Source of the DNA: Luscinia megarhynchos
Lineage: Eukaryota; Chordata; Aves; Passeriformes; Turdidae
Assembly: GCA_034336665.1 (NCBI GenBank)
Contig: JAPFBE010000003.1
Span: 57,889,352-57,953,351, forward strand
Length of the DNA stretch: 64,000 nucleotides
Reading direction: 5' to 3'
Below are positions 28,682 to 43,936 of the stretch, one piece after another. The notes beneath the pieces are model-generated. The model did no database searches. It was not told where the DNA came from and was given only the letters and a program-made list of their open reading frames with translations. The translations under genes and the position numbers were made by a program. Position 1 is the first letter of the stretch; each line of letters begins with the position of its first letter.

Positions 28682-31600
28682 TTCTCCTGTCAGCACCATC
28701 TATTACCAGAAAGAAGAGCACTGATAGAATTGGGGTTTTTCCACACATTTTCACACTTAAGTAATTCTGAAGTTGTTCAGGTAGGCTGAGATGAGCAACA
28801 ATTTTGTATGGAGAAGTGGAAAGAAGCACCAAACACAGAGCTAAGAAAATAAAAGCAAACCAGTCTCTCAAAGATAGCCAAACATCCCAGCTATTTATTT
28901 CCTTGTCACACCACAATTGGTCATCAGATCAAAAGGAAAGGGTTTTGATATGCCACAAACCACAGCCAGGTGACAATAGCCTTTGCACATGGCAATAGCA
29001 GCAATAAGCTGACAAGTATATTGTACAAGCAACAAAAAGCACCATAGAAACAGCACCACCAGATAAGACTTCATTCTTTTCCCTGCCTTTGTAGCTGAAG
29101 CACAGCCACAAACTAGTCCAGACTTCTTTTGCGCTGCTGCAGGAGCCTGCTCCAAGGACCTGGCTGGTATATTAAGGATGTAGCAAAATCCATGTTTCTC
29201 ACCTCTCTGCAGCCACAAATTGTTGATGATTCCAGTTCAGGTCAGTTGGTGGGCAGAAGCCAAGTCCTATAACATTTCAAAAATGCTGCTGTTCAATGTG
29301 CACAGCTGCTGACTGGAACCATGGCTAAGGTTTTGCTGAAATTATGACCCAAAATTCCAATCCAGCACCTATTTTACACTAAATTTTCAGAAATCTTCCT
29401 GTCTAAACACAGTAATAGTTTGTGAAATGAGAGGTGGCATGGGTGGGAAATAATTAGTGGCAGGGAGGTGGGGAAAGGACCACTATTATTTTACAGGAAG
29501 AAGCAGAAAGATTTTTAACATGACCTGTATATTGGGATTTGGAGAAGGGATCCAGGTGAGAAAAATGATGCCTAATGCAGAGGAAAGGAAGGGAGTTTTA
29601 GAGGTGGCACAAAGAGCTTCATTTTGTCTGCATTAAGCTTACACTGATGGATTCAAAAACATAATTGCTTCTAAAATAGTCAAATTATGCATTATGAATA
29701 CATTATCTCCTGCATTTTGATTGCTTTTTCTGCTGACAAATAATTCACAAAACAATCCAGATTTCTGCAAATATACCCACTCGAAGCTTAGCAAGTGGTC
29801 TGAAAAGAGATCTTTACAGCACTGAGAGAAGTCCCTCAGCCAGCTCAGCTCTGCTGGTAGGTCAGATAGATAGATCTTCCATTAGATATTCATTCTCTCT
29901 CACACACATACATGCACACAAGTCAGGACATACTATCCAGCTTCTATATTATGGCAGCCTCCTAAACGTTTCTCAGCTTACAAGAGCAATTGCCATGGAA
30001 ATGTTGTGACAATCCCCTCAAGGCAAATGAGTGGTCTACACAACAGCATTTCTGAGCTCGAGAGGTCTCTTTTCAAGGCTATATTGAATTGAGTAAGTCA
30101 CACCATTACTGAGGCAGTCTCAAGACTGGCAGTGCAAAACTATACAGTGATTTGCCAGCCTTAATCGCTTTTCAACTCTATGCAGCAGCTCTCTGGAAGT
30201 CCTGAGACATGCTTTTCCAACACTTCCACACTATAACTGAAGCATCCATTGTTAAGAAGCTGTTTTCAATTTTTCTTAGCAGTCCCTTTTGTGGCAGGGT
30301 CAGCTTTTTAAGGATGGCTAGCACTCCTTTAGTGTCAAAAGGACCCCAGCTTCCAAGAAAAAGATCCCACAAATTAAAAAGAATTAAACAGATTATTTAA
30401 ATAGCCTAATACTGTATTATCACAGCTCAGGTTACTTCTGTCCTCATTCTTCAGCACAGCTAACCTTCTCTGCCATTTCATATAGCTTTCAGGTATAAGC
30501 CTGAAAGGAGTTTAGGATTCACTTTACTCTTTCCATTCTTTACTTCTTCATATCTTTTCTTCACTCAAGGTTTCTCTCTCCTGTCATTTGTGTGATGCAT
30601 AGGTGTTAAAAATAAGTGACCTGCTGTGCACCACCCACTGCCCTAGAGCTGATATAACCTACCCCAGATCAGAATACTTTCTTATGTCTTTTTATAGGAG
30701 ATACTCCAGTTTTCAGTCATTGCTTGTAACCAAAACTTCTTCAAGATCAAAAGTCAGGAACGTGAACTGAGGAAGGGGAATTTGCCAGATATATAGACCC
30801 AAATGAAAGCTCTAAGTTCCTGTTCTCTTACACTCCTCTCTGGGGTCTGGTTCAGTGCCATCTCTCTCTGTAAGGGGAGTAACTCTCACTAGAAGAGCAA
30901 GAATGACAGTCTGGGAATTTAGGAGACTTGCTCAGAGATAGAAATTATGTAGCATAAGTAAGAACAGGACAAGGACTTTAGTTCATGGTGTGTGTCAATG
31001 CTGAGTTTGAGGAAACATACCCAGAAGAGTAAAAGACATTCATTCTTCTCTGATGTGTTTGCTGATATGCCCAACAATGCAAAGCATTACAGTGACAGTG
31101 CTGATAGCCTTTCATTTAAGAACCAGGCTGAAAAATGATTCATTTCTCATAAACTGCCAAATGGTTATTTCCACAGTCACAGCCGATGCTATGTAGATGG
31201 AGGCTTTTGTATTCAAACTGCACTCACAGACACCCTGCTCATCCCTGTTAGCAACACAGACTCTCTTAAGGAGGCAAATGATGATGAGAACAAATGTGAG
31301 TAACCTGCCCATAAGGAACTGGTTCTCCTCATTCACTCCCTGAACCTGCCTCCTGCATTGTCACCAGACCAGCCCCTCCTCACCAAAGGGCAATGACTTC
31401 CAACATCACAGCCCAAGCAGAAGCTGGCTCCCTCTTCCCACACAACAGAGTTATGCTCACCCCTCCAGCTCCACCTCCGACCATCCCCTATTTCTCCAAG
31501 CTGTCATATGCCTGGTCCCACTGTAGCCAGACTCATGAGGAAGGTGCAGGTCCATCTAAAAGTCAGGAGCCTGCCCAGCTGTCCCCTCCTAGAGAAATGT

Positions 31601-34600
31601 GTAGCTCTGCTTCCTAATTATAAACAACAGGCATGGAAAGGGAAATGGAAACTTTTGTGACCAAGCTTGGACCTGTTTCAAATTTGCCCTGCCTGCTCAA
31701 ATGCAATACTGTTTTTCTTGAAAGGCTCATTGCTAATATTATAATCCACACTGGCAAATAAATGTACACATCACATTGATTACTAGAATGACTGAAATAA
31801 AATTAGTTCCTCACGTCTTTCTGTCTTTCTTATCTCTGTACATGTAATTTTCCACTCTATTGTACTTGCTCTGAACTCTGCTTTGAAGAGTTTTTCCATT
31901 TACTGAAACACTAACCAGTCACAACAATTTATTTGCACTTCTATTGTGCCTGCCTCCCCTCAGAGAATATCAACACAAATTACAAACATCAGTGATTTTA
32001 GCCTCCATTCACTCCAGCAATATAATCCCCAGCCTACAGATGAGGAAACTAAAGCGTGACTTGTCCAAAGTCATATAGGAAACTCACTCCAGAAATCCGT
32101 GGTGTCTTAAGGGTGCTGGAGGCCATGGGTACTGTGAGCATGTGCATCAGAGACACTCTCTGTACGTGCAGTGAGGCAAGCTCCCGAGCAGGAGGTGTGG
32201 ATTCACTCCGAGTCCCCAGTCTTGCAGTGCCACTGCCCAGAAAGTCTGACCTGTTTGCCTGTCAGGCTGCTTTTGAAGGAGAGACACAGAACCTGAGCCT
32301 TATGGTATCATAAATTAAGAAATCAGTGATTAAAAAAAACCCTAATTCCCGCACAGCTCCCTGCCAGCTCAAGTTTTAGGCTGCACTTAAGAAAGTGATG
32401 TTCACATCAGCAGAAACTTAATTTCATTTTCTTTTCCTCCTAGAGGTGTCTGTAGTACTTCTACCCCTAACCCTCACCAGTGGTCTGGAAACAATGCCAT
32501 TAGACAATTAAAACAGAATCCAGTCAATCATCTTTGCTTAAATACTCAGCTTATGGTGAGGCAGATCTCCTGAATTGTGTTTCAGTCCCTAAATAGCAAA
32601 TATGGAATAGTGAAGAGTTCAATACAGAAGTTATGTACCCAAATCAAATGACCAAATATAGATGAACTACATGACTTTTTAGAGTTTTTTCCAAAAACAT
32701 TTATCATTCCCAAATATTTACTAGAAGTCAGCCTTATAAACACTAAGATAATTACTATGGAAGGATCATTTAAATAGCAGCTTAAAATATAAGCTAAAGT
32801 TAAACACATGAAGTAGGAGAACTAGACATTATCTTCATCTTGTATGCCAACTTCAGGTTTGTTTTTTGATTTTCAATTCAAGTAAAAACACAGACAAAAA
32901 TTATTTCCTTAGAAGTCAAAATTATTTCCTTAGAAGTCAAGTTTACTTTCCATTCATAATCTATTCAGTAAAAATCATCATACATCCAACCTTTTTAACA
33001 CAAATACCACAGGAGCTGAATTTTCAGTCGTTCTTTTACAACATAGAGAGTCACAGAGGATGAGTTGTCATCTTCCTCTTACAACTGAATTCACACTGTG
33101 CTCATTTTATAGGTTGCCCGCTCACACATCAGACATGGATCTATCCTGAAAATATAGGTGAATAATAGATTTGATAAAATATGTTGTTTCCACATGATAG
33201 AAACTGTGTAAATTTGATTTGCATTTATTTGACATTTCATTTGAAAAAAAACAGGAATGAAACTTTCAAAATGGCACATTTCATTTCAACACTTTCAAAA
33301 GGAATATTTTGCATTTTTTATTTCAAAATGGATTTTTCATATCAAAATTGACCTCATTTAAAAATAAGAGGATTCAACTATATAGGAAATGGGTGGTTTT
33401 AGTTAGCTACACATTTTTAGATATGCCAGTATGAAGCAAATCATATTGTTTTAGGATCCTGCATCTCTCCCCAAATAAAGGAGACATGCTCCAGTTTGAT
33501 GTGAGTTGAGCTAGCTGTGTTTTTTTCTCTCATGGTTTTTGTCTCAGCCTTGGGTAACATTCATCTTATTCAACTTAATTCCTCCCCAACTGCAGTGGCT
33601 TTCAGATATTTATGTGTAGGTGTCCAGGGTGCTGGTCTCTGCATCTGAGGTGAGTTTTATCCAAGAGCAAAAGAGAATAGAACCAACAGAAACTAAAAAG
33701 GTACTGGGCACAACCTACAGTAAACACGTACACCTGATTATTAAGGAAATCTTCAATTTCAGTGATCATGACAACTGGGGGACCTTTGTTTAGGTATTTG
33801 ATTGTCACACACTGTAAGAACCTAGGGCAGTTTGAGGTGCCTAGAAGACGTACTTGTGACAGGGGCTATGGGAAATGAATCTCCCTAGACCAGATAGGGG
33901 CAAGGCAATACATCCTAGAGCACTCCAAATGGCCCTAAAAATATCAGGGTGGGACACAGAAGTAAACCCCACAATCTAAATCTAACCTACCTAACATGCA
34001 AAGTCATTCCAGAGTGTTATCTGGTCTACCTGCTTTGACTGTTGCATGTTTTCCTTAAGGATAAAGTGAATCAGTTGGACAGTGTCTAACTCTTTGTATG
34101 GATAGTGTCTATTCAACTAGCTTAGAGCAATATGTGTTTTACACTGATAAAATAAATTTAATTCCATTCAATTCATGTGGCTTTGCAGTACAATAACAAG
34201 TGTGAACTTTGAATATTCACAGCAAACTCATCACACGGAGAGGACTGTGAATGTTACACAACCAGTCACAACAAGCACTTCATGAGCTATTCATTAATAC
34301 TTTGCAAAGAGGAAAAAGTGGGTTCAGTTTTATAATTAAAGCATCCATGCCAAATCATTTGCTGTATTATAAGAAAACTACTCATTATAGAGTCATAACA
34401 GCACTTAGCTTCACTTGTGGAATCCCAGGCACTGTTCTAAATGGCACTTGGGGGATTCCTGTTGCCAACTTCAGGCATCCCAGTGAAACACCAAAAATTA
34501 GGGGGCCAGTTTCCCTGGACTGCTTGAATAATCCACAGAGAGAAAACAAATGCAACCAATCTCCCTGCAGGACACCAATCCATTCTGCAGGCTTTAGAGC

Positions 34601-37600
34601 CCTCCTAGTCCTATAGATTATTAAAATCATTAATAAACTAGTTTGTGGTTGCTCTCACGTGGGTATTTAGGACCTTGCAACATACCCTGGGGTATCATGG
34701 AGAAGAAGCACAGACCCCTCTGGAATTGCTGTGGGGACCAGGCACAGCACCTCAGACAGCTCTAGACCTAAACTACATTAAAGTCCAAGTGACTTCCCAC
34801 TTCATCTCAAAATTCCCAGTAGTTTGTCCTTAATTACCCATGCACACTATAAAGGAACTCTGTTTTGAGTCTAAGTAATTATTGACTGCATAAAGCTCTA
34901 TTGCAGTCTGCAGGATTAGGCAGACAGGTGACAATCAGGAGACTAAGTCTCTTGGAAAAGCTCAGTGTATACTGGTCTGGCAGAAATTCCATGGGAAGCC
35001 AAATGTCCCTCTTGCTGAAAAGGCTCTTTGGTGGTAGATGAGAAAGGTAATGTAACGATTTAATGCTAATATTTGAAATTCACTTCACTGTGTTGAGACT
35101 TGTTCCCTCCACAATTGCCTCCCCCTTGTCTGGACTGAACAATCCCCGTGATGTAGCTATGGAGGTCCTTGAGATGGGCACCATATTTGGTACAAAACAA
35201 TGCTATTATCATACAAATGATGCTGAAGAGCCTGCCTCTTGTGCAGGCTACACTAAAAAATGAATGAAAAAAAGATTAGATTCTGTGAGATCCTTCCTTG
35301 CAGGAACAATGTATTGTAAAGCAGATTTGCTTCATTTCCTTTAAAATCCCTCAGATAATGCAGGACAATGCTTTTCAATGGTTCCCACTATAAGCACTGC
35401 GTGTCTGAGTAAATGGGAACATGGTACACTTCAGAAATCATTGTAAAGAATTACTGTTTATCTGGGTAAGGAAGGGTAGTCTTAAGACCTGATTATGCCT
35501 ACAGATCCGAATGCATTGAAAACTCTGTTCTCATTTTCACATTCCTCAAGTAGCAAAACTTGACATCTGTGCAAAAACTGTCCCACTGAACAAAAAATAT
35601 GGCTGCTGGTACAAACTAAAAGGGCTAGAGTTTGTTGCTAATGAAACTTTCACCACATTTTTATCTGTCCTTCAGAGGAGTTTGTGGTTATTGTTTTTTT
35701 AAAGTTCCCACAGGAAATCTCTGTGGTTTTATCTGCACTTTGAGGGTCATGTAAAAGGTTGGGGCATGTTTGAATGCTGAAGAAATTATTCAGAATGCAG
35801 ATTTGTAAACGAGGGCTGTTATTTACTCAGAACAATTGAGCCTGGGCATAAAAGCCAGGAAGCACATATACAGTGAGAGGGCTCAATGCCAGCTCTACGT
35901 GCTCCCTGCCTATCTGTGGTTCTGAGCAGCACTGAGTATCCCTCAGTCAGTGACACTAATGAGGGATGAGGATTTTCAGCAACTCACAGGCTGCAGGGCT
36001 GTTTGCATGGACCATTCTAGGGTGTGCATGTCTGCTATAGTTCATGGAAATATGGCAGTGGGGATACATCAGCTTGCACCTGGACTCCTGCTCTGGCTTT
36101 AAACACACGGCACTGGTTCTGACTGCTGTTATTTGTTCATCTCTTTAACACTAGAACTGCCACAGTCACAGTTGTCCTCTGTAACTTGATAGTATCCTGG
36201 CAACAATTTTAATTAAAGGATGACATCACCAAATATTCCTAAACAGTCTTTCCACCCTGTAAAACATGGCTGATATATCCCTGAAAGATTTGTATCTGTC
36301 TCATGGAGAGAAATGCTGAACTCAATCATTTGGTCATTTGTGTAGTGAAATCAGTTGTCGACTGTAGTAGGGAGCAGGCTGCAAACGGTGCTGATTTCAT
36401 TATGCACAAAGAGCAGGTATTGAAATGATGCAGCAGTCAGGCTCTGCCTCCTAAAAATTGCCCACCACACAAAGTAGAGTAATATAATTGTTAAGAGCAG
36501 AGGGGTACATTCTCAGAGTGCTTTGCTCAGCAGTTTATTCTCCTGACTCTGATTAAAATTAATGGGAGTCATGCAGCTGAAACCCCATGGATTGCTCATG
36601 GTTTGATGACACAATACAGCTGCAAACGAAGGCAGGATTGTGAAGAGTCAGGTACAAAATGGCAATTTTTGCTCCATTTAACCATAATCTCTTTTCCAGC
36701 TCTCAGCACATTAACCACTTTTCTGCTGATCATGTCTGAAATGTCTAAAACTAAGCAGTGCTCTTTAGAGTGCCCTATTTCAGCAGTAAAACTGAGACCT
36801 TGTCAATACAGCCACTAGTACCTATGGTAACACCTATCTTTGTTCCCCAAAGTAGAAGGAATTTTACAATGCAGATTGATGCAGGATGCTTTTCACTCTG
36901 TTGCAGCCTGCTAATAATTCCTTACTAAGATATGTGAAGGATTAACTCCTGGGAATGCTCCACAGGTGCTACTGGTAAATCCTGTTTAGTGCATTGCTCA
37001 ATTAACAAACAGTATTTTTCACTGTATGAAATAAACTTATGTGATTTATGGGTACAAAATAATTCTTGGCCAAAAGAACATTGTGAGTGTTGTGAATAAG
37101 CTATAAACACACATCATTTAAAGGTAAAATGTGTAAAAGCTTACTTAATAAAGTACTTAAATGCCAGGAAATTTTGGTTAAGCATTACTTCTCTTGAAAA
37201 CTGAAAGTCCAGAAACCTTGTGGTCTGTCCTTGTTATTTGTTCACCCTCAAAACCTTTTCAAAGCCAAATCATTCAAACTCCTTCTTTCCATTTTGACAA
37301 CAAACCTGTATCTACCACTTCCACTTTTATCCTGCAAACATCATCTTTAGACTACCTTGGACACACCACTTAGGACACTCAGCCCAAACTCCACCGTAGC
37401 CTGGCAATAGGAAAACTTATTGCTCATGTTTTACAGACACATTTCATATGGAACTCTGTTTCCCAAGCTCAAAAAAAATTTTAAAATGTATATCCATATG
37501 ATATCCTGTGAGTCATAGAAACCCCAATGCAGGAAGCTGAAGCTACTCACTAACTAGGAAATGTCCAAGGATGAAGAGCCATGCTGCAGTGCTGATCATC

Positions 37601-40600
37601 CACGCAGTGTTTCCTCACTCTCTGTCTCTGCTCTCCAAGCAGATTTATTCAAGAATTAGTTATGAAAGAGCTAGGATCTCTCATCAGTATGTCAGCCTGT
37701 GTCACTTGGACTCAGCCCTTTTCTTCTTGCAATATACATAGTGCCATTTTTTTTCCTGAGGGTTGCAAAAATGGATTTCTGTGATCTGCTTATGAATCCA
37801 CCTCCATTCCCAAGAGGAATTAGTGCATTTGAAAAGTGATTTATTTATGAATCTAACTATATTCAAATGTTTTTAGGAAGGTTGTTTTGCAACAGAAAGA
37901 CATTCCTTGCTCCTATTTCTCTGTATAGAAACATGAAGAATTAACACTGGATAAAAATAAAAATCAACAGATCATTCTTTTGTCTTGAGGCTCTTATGCC
38001 GTGACCATCACCCCAGATTCCAGACATCACTCCAGGGATCAGAATAAGAAAAATAATTGCCGACCTCCTTGAGCCTTTTTCTGTGCTACAGATGCACATC
38101 TGAGTCTCTCTGGGCCACTTCTCTTACAGCTGATACAAAGGCAAAAGTAGGAATTATTCTGAGCTACAGAAAAGAGAAAATACTTCCCATCTCCAGCAGA
38201 GAACAGACACACAGTTAAAGCCCCCAGGCCCTCAATAAGAAGACATCAAAGAATCACTTCCAAAACATAATCCGGTTGCCAAAGATTTGCACTAAGAAAT
38301 CCCTGCAGGAGCTGGTGATGCCAGAAACAGTACTATTCCCCATCCTGGATCCTGTCCTGTGTGGCAGGGCATAGTGTGAAGCTGCACAGACTGCACCCCC
38401 TAGTTTTTAAGGGAGTCATACTGGTCAAAAGGGAAAAAGTCTCAGTAGTCTGCAGACAAAAGCCCAGGTGCACACACTTCTTTTGTCCTACAGAAACTTG
38501 ACTGTCCCCCATTCTGGAAAGCTGCAGATTCTTCAAAGGAAGAGAAGATATAAAAGGAATGTTTTGCAGATAAAGAGATCTTTCACAACTTCCAGCTGAC
38601 TTTTCCTCCTTCCCCATTTTTAAAGGCAAGTAATTTTGCATAAATATGGGAGGATTATTATTATATCTTCCCTTCCTCACATTGAGGTTTCCAAGTTAAA
38701 TTACTTCTAGTGAAAGACTGGGTGGCCCACAGAAGGAAAACACTCAATGAAGAGCTAACCATTATTACTCCCATTTTAAAAGCCAAACTAAGCTTTCCCT
38801 TTTTCCCAATCTTTAAAATAGACCAAAATGTAGATGCAGAAAACCTTAAATCAAGGTTCATTTTATCACTCCAAACTTTCCTGAGTTCCAAAGACTTGTC
38901 ATCTTTAACATCACTGTTTCTTGGGGGTATTTTTCATCACAATAAAACAATTCAGCAGAGAATGTTTCTATTCAAAATGCATCAAATTGCATTCCTGTCA
39001 AATGTATAAAATGTCCTGCATTATGCATTAGAAGGATTTGTACCTCAGCTTTGCTAACATAAAACAGTATTTCCAGCATAGGCAACTAATAGAACAGGTT
39101 AATACTCTGGGGTCTGTTCATAATACAGATGGTAATGATTTGAGCAGCTTGTGTATTTGCTTCCCATATAAACATCAAGGACCTGAGCTCCTTTCCCCAA
39201 TCTTTCCAACAATTGTCTTCCATCACACAGGCAATGGCAGCAATCTTCTATCACCTTGGTCTTTCCAGAGTATTCTTTGGCCCTCCCTGATTACAGGAGC
39301 TAATTAATTCAGTCACACAGATGCATGTAAAATGAGCCAAGAACCCAGTAGGTTAACCAAATTAGAGCTCACTAAGTAAAGGCACAAAATTATTCCCACC
39401 CCCAGCTGCAGGGTGTCCAGCACTGAGGAAGTCACCTGTGGATGTACCCATGCCACACTGCTCTGAGGGGGTCCTCAGGAATTTCTAAACAAGCTGGGTC
39501 ATTTCTGTGGCACAGAGCTTGCACTCTGGAAGCCAGTTAGCCACATTAACACAGCCTGCTAGCCAAGTGCTCATGTTAGCATCTGCTAAAACAGCTATCC
39601 TGTTTTTCAGCTTCAAGAATCTGTCTGTACCACCAGACGAAAGACAGCAAAGAGGATTCTGTCCTTGGTCCAAGAGGCACTGGCAACTTCGCATCATCGC
39701 AGCTGAGTGACTCACGTGTCACTGTAAGGACTTGCACTGCAGGCACAGACATTCCTCAGCTCCCCACGTAACACCCTGAGAGACCTGAGGAGGATGCACA
39801 ACAACCAACAAACACACTGAGCCAGCCAGAAGGAAATGCCAAAGAATGAAATCTCCCAGTAAGCTGGCACTGCAACACTAGGAGTCAGAGCCAAGCCCCA
39901 TATAAATCCACATATCCTTCAACTCTCATTACAGCACAGCAGGGAATAATACAGGTGCTGGGGTTTGGGTGAAAATTCTCTATTCCCCCTCTGTAAACTG
40001 TTTTACCCTGTAAGCAGGAATGCAATATCCTGGGCCCTAAGGGATAATGACTGACCAATTCTTCTGCACTTCTCTGAGGAAGAAGTGCTAGGCTGATTCC
40101 TCTACAGGGCAGCTTCTATCTCATGCACATCATTTATGAACATCCAGTGCTGGAGGCAGGCCGTGGGACTCTCCATGTTCTGGATATTGCTTGGGCTAGG
40201 GTATTAGCCCTATCTTCTTGGTTTTTTTTCTTTTTGGCTCCTGAATCCTTTCCTTTCAAACAAGATTGGGCCAAAACTCACCAGCAATAGACAAGTTGGT
40301 GTCAGTTCAAAGTGTTATAAACTATGAGATTAACAGGTAATTGGTCCACTCTTCTAAAAGATGATTAAAGGGGTTGCAGGTCAACTGAAATGTGAATCAG
40401 CACACATTTTATAAGGTTTAGAAAACTTGACCAAGGTGGAAGGCGCAGGAATCTGGACTTTCTTTATCTAGAAAAGAGAAGACATTGCAGCCATATGAAA
40501 AGCATTATTCACAAATGGTTCTTACACAGAAGAGAGTTTAGAGAGTTGAACTTTGAACCTCTTACAGACAGACCAACAAAGCATTCCCAAACTTCAGGCT

Positions 40601-40770
40601 ACAGAAGTCCAGTGGCAGGACTATCACTGCATCCTTGTTCTGTTGTTATACATTTCTTGGATCCTCTGTTATTGGCCACTGCTATGTAGAGATGCTGGGG
40701 CAGCTGAGCCTTTGGTCTCAGCAACATAGTCATGCTTATCTTCTTAAATCCACTTAATTTTGAGCAGAGA
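28682..40770. other. Intergenic, no supported gene
   Basis: Apart from the 21-bp duplication at 32897-32938, I see nothing that rises above background. Open frames here are short and lack domains. Confidence 0.7.
32897..32938. repeat. 21-bp perfect tandem duplication
   Basis: Two identical 21-bp copies (32897-32917 and 32918-32938) of a unit beginning AAAATTATTTCCTTAG. It is intergenic, with no sign of function. Confidence 0.95.
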
Positions 40771-40903
40771 AGATTTATGAAAAATTTCCTGCTTGTGAGG
40801 GTAGTTAAGTGTCAAAAGTTGCCACAGCTGTCAAAGGCAGCTCAGACATACATGGTCCTACTTTCAAGCAGAGGGGTGGACAAGGAGACCTCCTGGGACC
40901 TGG
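40771..40903 (+). mobile_element. Degraded CR1 LINE fragment
   Basis: Words in CR1 order on the plus strand are GAAAAATTTCCTGCTTGTGA, GAGGGTAGTTAAGTGTC, AAGTTGCC, then CATGGTCCTACTTTCAAGCA, GAGGGGTGGACAAGGAGACC and CCTGGGACCT. These correspond to the CR1 3' region, but with many substitutions and deletions, so this is an old copy. It is found by recalled consensus, not by alignment. Confidence 0.6.
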
Positions 40904-43900
40904 GTCTAGGATCCTGCCCTCTTTTGCACAGCTCTAACCAAAAGCAGTACCCTTGGATGTCTTCTTCCAGTGACACTTCCTGCCATCAGCAGATCCAGCA
41001 GCTCTACAGCACTGTTGTCCAACACCGTCTCTCTTCAGCATAACATTTGGACCCAGAGCAAAGGGATGTATGCGGGTTATTGCTGTGTCCAGTTACTCCA
41101 TAGGAATCACACTTAGCAGGCAGAAGTTAAGGAAGTTTAGGAGCTGCTGAGCTGGGGAGTGGGCCACTGATTTCCAGCCTCATTGCTGAGGAAGAGCAAT
41201 GTTTTGAAGCCAGATTTGCGTCCACATGTGTTCCAAGGACAAGTACAGCCATGCTGGCCGAACATGCTGGAGAGTGTAGGCCAGTGGCAGGAGCCATTCC
41301 CTGAAGGCCTGAAGGAAGGGCTGCCCATCCATCCTCCCTCACTCCATTTGCTTCCCTGTACGTGGCTGACAGCTTGCAAACTGGCAGCAGCCCAGAAAGC
41401 AGAGGGGAAGACACACACATTCACCCTCACACATGCCCACTTTCACAAACCGTCATGTTGCAAGTCCATAACTCTCGTCTCTCCAAACCCAACTCAACAA
41501 CAAAGCAAGCATTTTGTCCTATTAGCAGAACTCCTAGTCCTGCAAAATGACAGGTTGTTTGGCAGCATGAAACAGGTTGTGGCTGCAGACTCTGCACATG
41601 GCTCGCATTTGTGCCATTGGTCTGTGGTTTTCAGGGAGCAACTGTTGTGCAGTGACAAAAACGCAAAGAAAGAAAAGAAAGAAACCAAATATTTACAGGA
41701 GAAAAAGTAATTCTACCCCACATGGTACAAATTTAGGGATGCATTGTAACTACATCATGTGTGTATAGCTACTGAAACAGTTTCCAACAGAATGTTTACA
41801 CTGTTGTCTGGAAGCATATTGTTTGCCTACTTTTCAAAGCCAATTTATATGCAGCACACATCGCAGCATGCAGGAAAATTCAGACAAAAACACAGATGCA
41901 TGCAACAATCCCTGGCCAGCTCTTGTTGTTGCTTATTGTTTGTTTCTCAGAAGTACCCAGGAAAGAGGAGGACGGTAGCAACCCATTATGCTGTGTGCTG
42001 CACTACCCCAAACTCAAAGACAGGTATTTCACTTGAGGAGCATGCAGTCTCTATTTAAGAGAAGATATAACAAGAAAATGTAACACAGAGTGAGGGAGTG
42101 ACATACGGGAATGAATAATAAGAGAGTTTATGTGTGCCAGCTTTACGCACTCGTGTGCCAGCTAATTGAATACACGGTGCATATAAATACCAGCCTCCAA
42201 CTGAAGGCAACAAGTTAACTGTAGCCAGCTAGCAATTCATCAGCAGCTTCACAGAGAAATTAATGAGAAATTCGAAGGAGTCCGGGCAAGGACAACCCAG
42301 AGAAAAGTGTCAGGTGGAGTAAACAGAAGGGCATGTAAAAGGGGAGCAGGACGATGAAGGAAGTTGGCATTGTTGCGTTGTTTAGGCAGCAAATAAGGAG
42401 GCTCGGGTAACTTGGTTGCTCAGTGGAAAGGACATGAAAGTCTTGGATCAAAGAACAGAGAGCTTATATCTTACTTATTAAAGAAAGAGTGGGACCAAGG
42501 AGGACTGCAAAAGGCAAAAGAGGATGTCACTGCACTTTGAATACACCTGGTAGAACAAGGTCAGTGGTCGTAGGAATGTCTGAGTGAAAAGGGTCAGACT
42601 GCAACTGCAGGCAAAAGCCTTCTCAAGAAAGAGTGCAGAGCCACCAAACCAGTCAGTGTCCTTGCTAGGAAGTATGGGGTAGGGCTTCTTCACACCCAAG
42701 GAAGAAGGAAAGGAGAGAACAGTCCCCAAACAAAGCAGAGTTAGCACCCACAGCAGGAGAGGGGGCAACAGGGACAGTGGGTGAGGCCTGCCCAAGGCTG
42801 TGTGCCACGGCCAGCTCAAGAACACACTTTGATTTTAACAGCCAGTTCTACTGAGCCACCTTCAGCCAAGGCCTGAAAGGACAAGTCTAAGAGAAGAAGG
42901 GATGTATTGCTCACTTCTTGAAGTGCTCCTTTGCAGAAGATCCCCTTCTCCCTACATGCCATTGATGCACGGATCAGAGCTGAGTCTCCCACCTTTGGTG
43001 TCTTGAGATAGGTGGCGTGAAAACCACTCATCAGCAAAATTGACTCTAAGTCCCTGCACTGCAGTTCCCTGTGTCACCATGCAGACAGATGTCCTCTACA
43101 CCTACCTCTGTGGCAGGAACTATTTATGTTCAATATTGTTTATAGACCCCAAAACCTCCACGGGGAAATGCCAAGTCGATAGGCTAAGAGCTGAAATAAA
43201 GCCATTGTTTGCTTTTATTTTTTCAGCTTTTAAAAGGACAGTGATCTTTTTACAACTCTGCAAAGCCTCTTATTAACAGAAGTGCCCTGGGGGCACTTAT
43301 GTACCTCACTGCCCAGGACCCCATGTCAGCCCCCAGGGCCATCATCCCCAACCAGTGATGCCACATCCAGCTCCTCACAGCCCTGCCTGCCTGTTCCCAC
43401 AGGGGTGTCCAGTGCCTAGAGCTGCCCTGGTGCCCCCCCCAGCTGCCCTGATCCTGGCAGGGGCAATGGGATGGTCCCTGGCTGCCTGGCCTGCCCTGAC
43501 AGACCCATGTGGAGTCCCCACTGCACCCTGGTGCCTGCAACCAGAGAAATATTAGCACAGGACAAAAATCAAAGGACAAGCTCAGCCTTTCTAGCACCAA
43601 AACATCCTGACTCAGCCACTCTATACAAGATATTTTAAAATTTTGAAAGTGCAGGGATGTTTCTGCTTTCCTTCTGGTACTGAACTACCAAGGTCCAACA
43701 GGGTTGTGCTTTATCTACTCTGCAGTGACATTGAGTGGCATCCTGAAGAGATGGCTGCTGTCACAATCTTCCCCCCTCAGTGGTCAGAGTTGGAGCCTGG
43801 TCCCAAGTCCCACAGGGTCTGGGCCACACTGCAATTGAACATGGTGGGCAGCCAGAGCATCCCCACCTCCAGCTCGCCATGGAAGCCTCCAGTCCAGGCT

Positions 43901-43936
43901 AAATGTGGTTTCCAAAGGGGAGAAAGCTGTCCCCAG
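40904..43936. other. Intergenic, no supported gene
   Basis: This includes a 175-codon open frame on the plus strand (41183-41710), the longest outside the AAGG array and the OLFM4 exons. Its translation has no recognisable domain, and two 97-codon frames overlap its start on the other strand. A GC-richer stretch lies near 43300-43550. I treat all of these as noncoding. Confidence 0.6.

Noticed and set aside
41183..41710. 175-codon open frame on the plus strand
   Set aside because: There is no recognisable domain, no codon or splice support, and open frames of about 97 codons lie opposite its start. It is longer than most but still plausible by chance in 64 kb.
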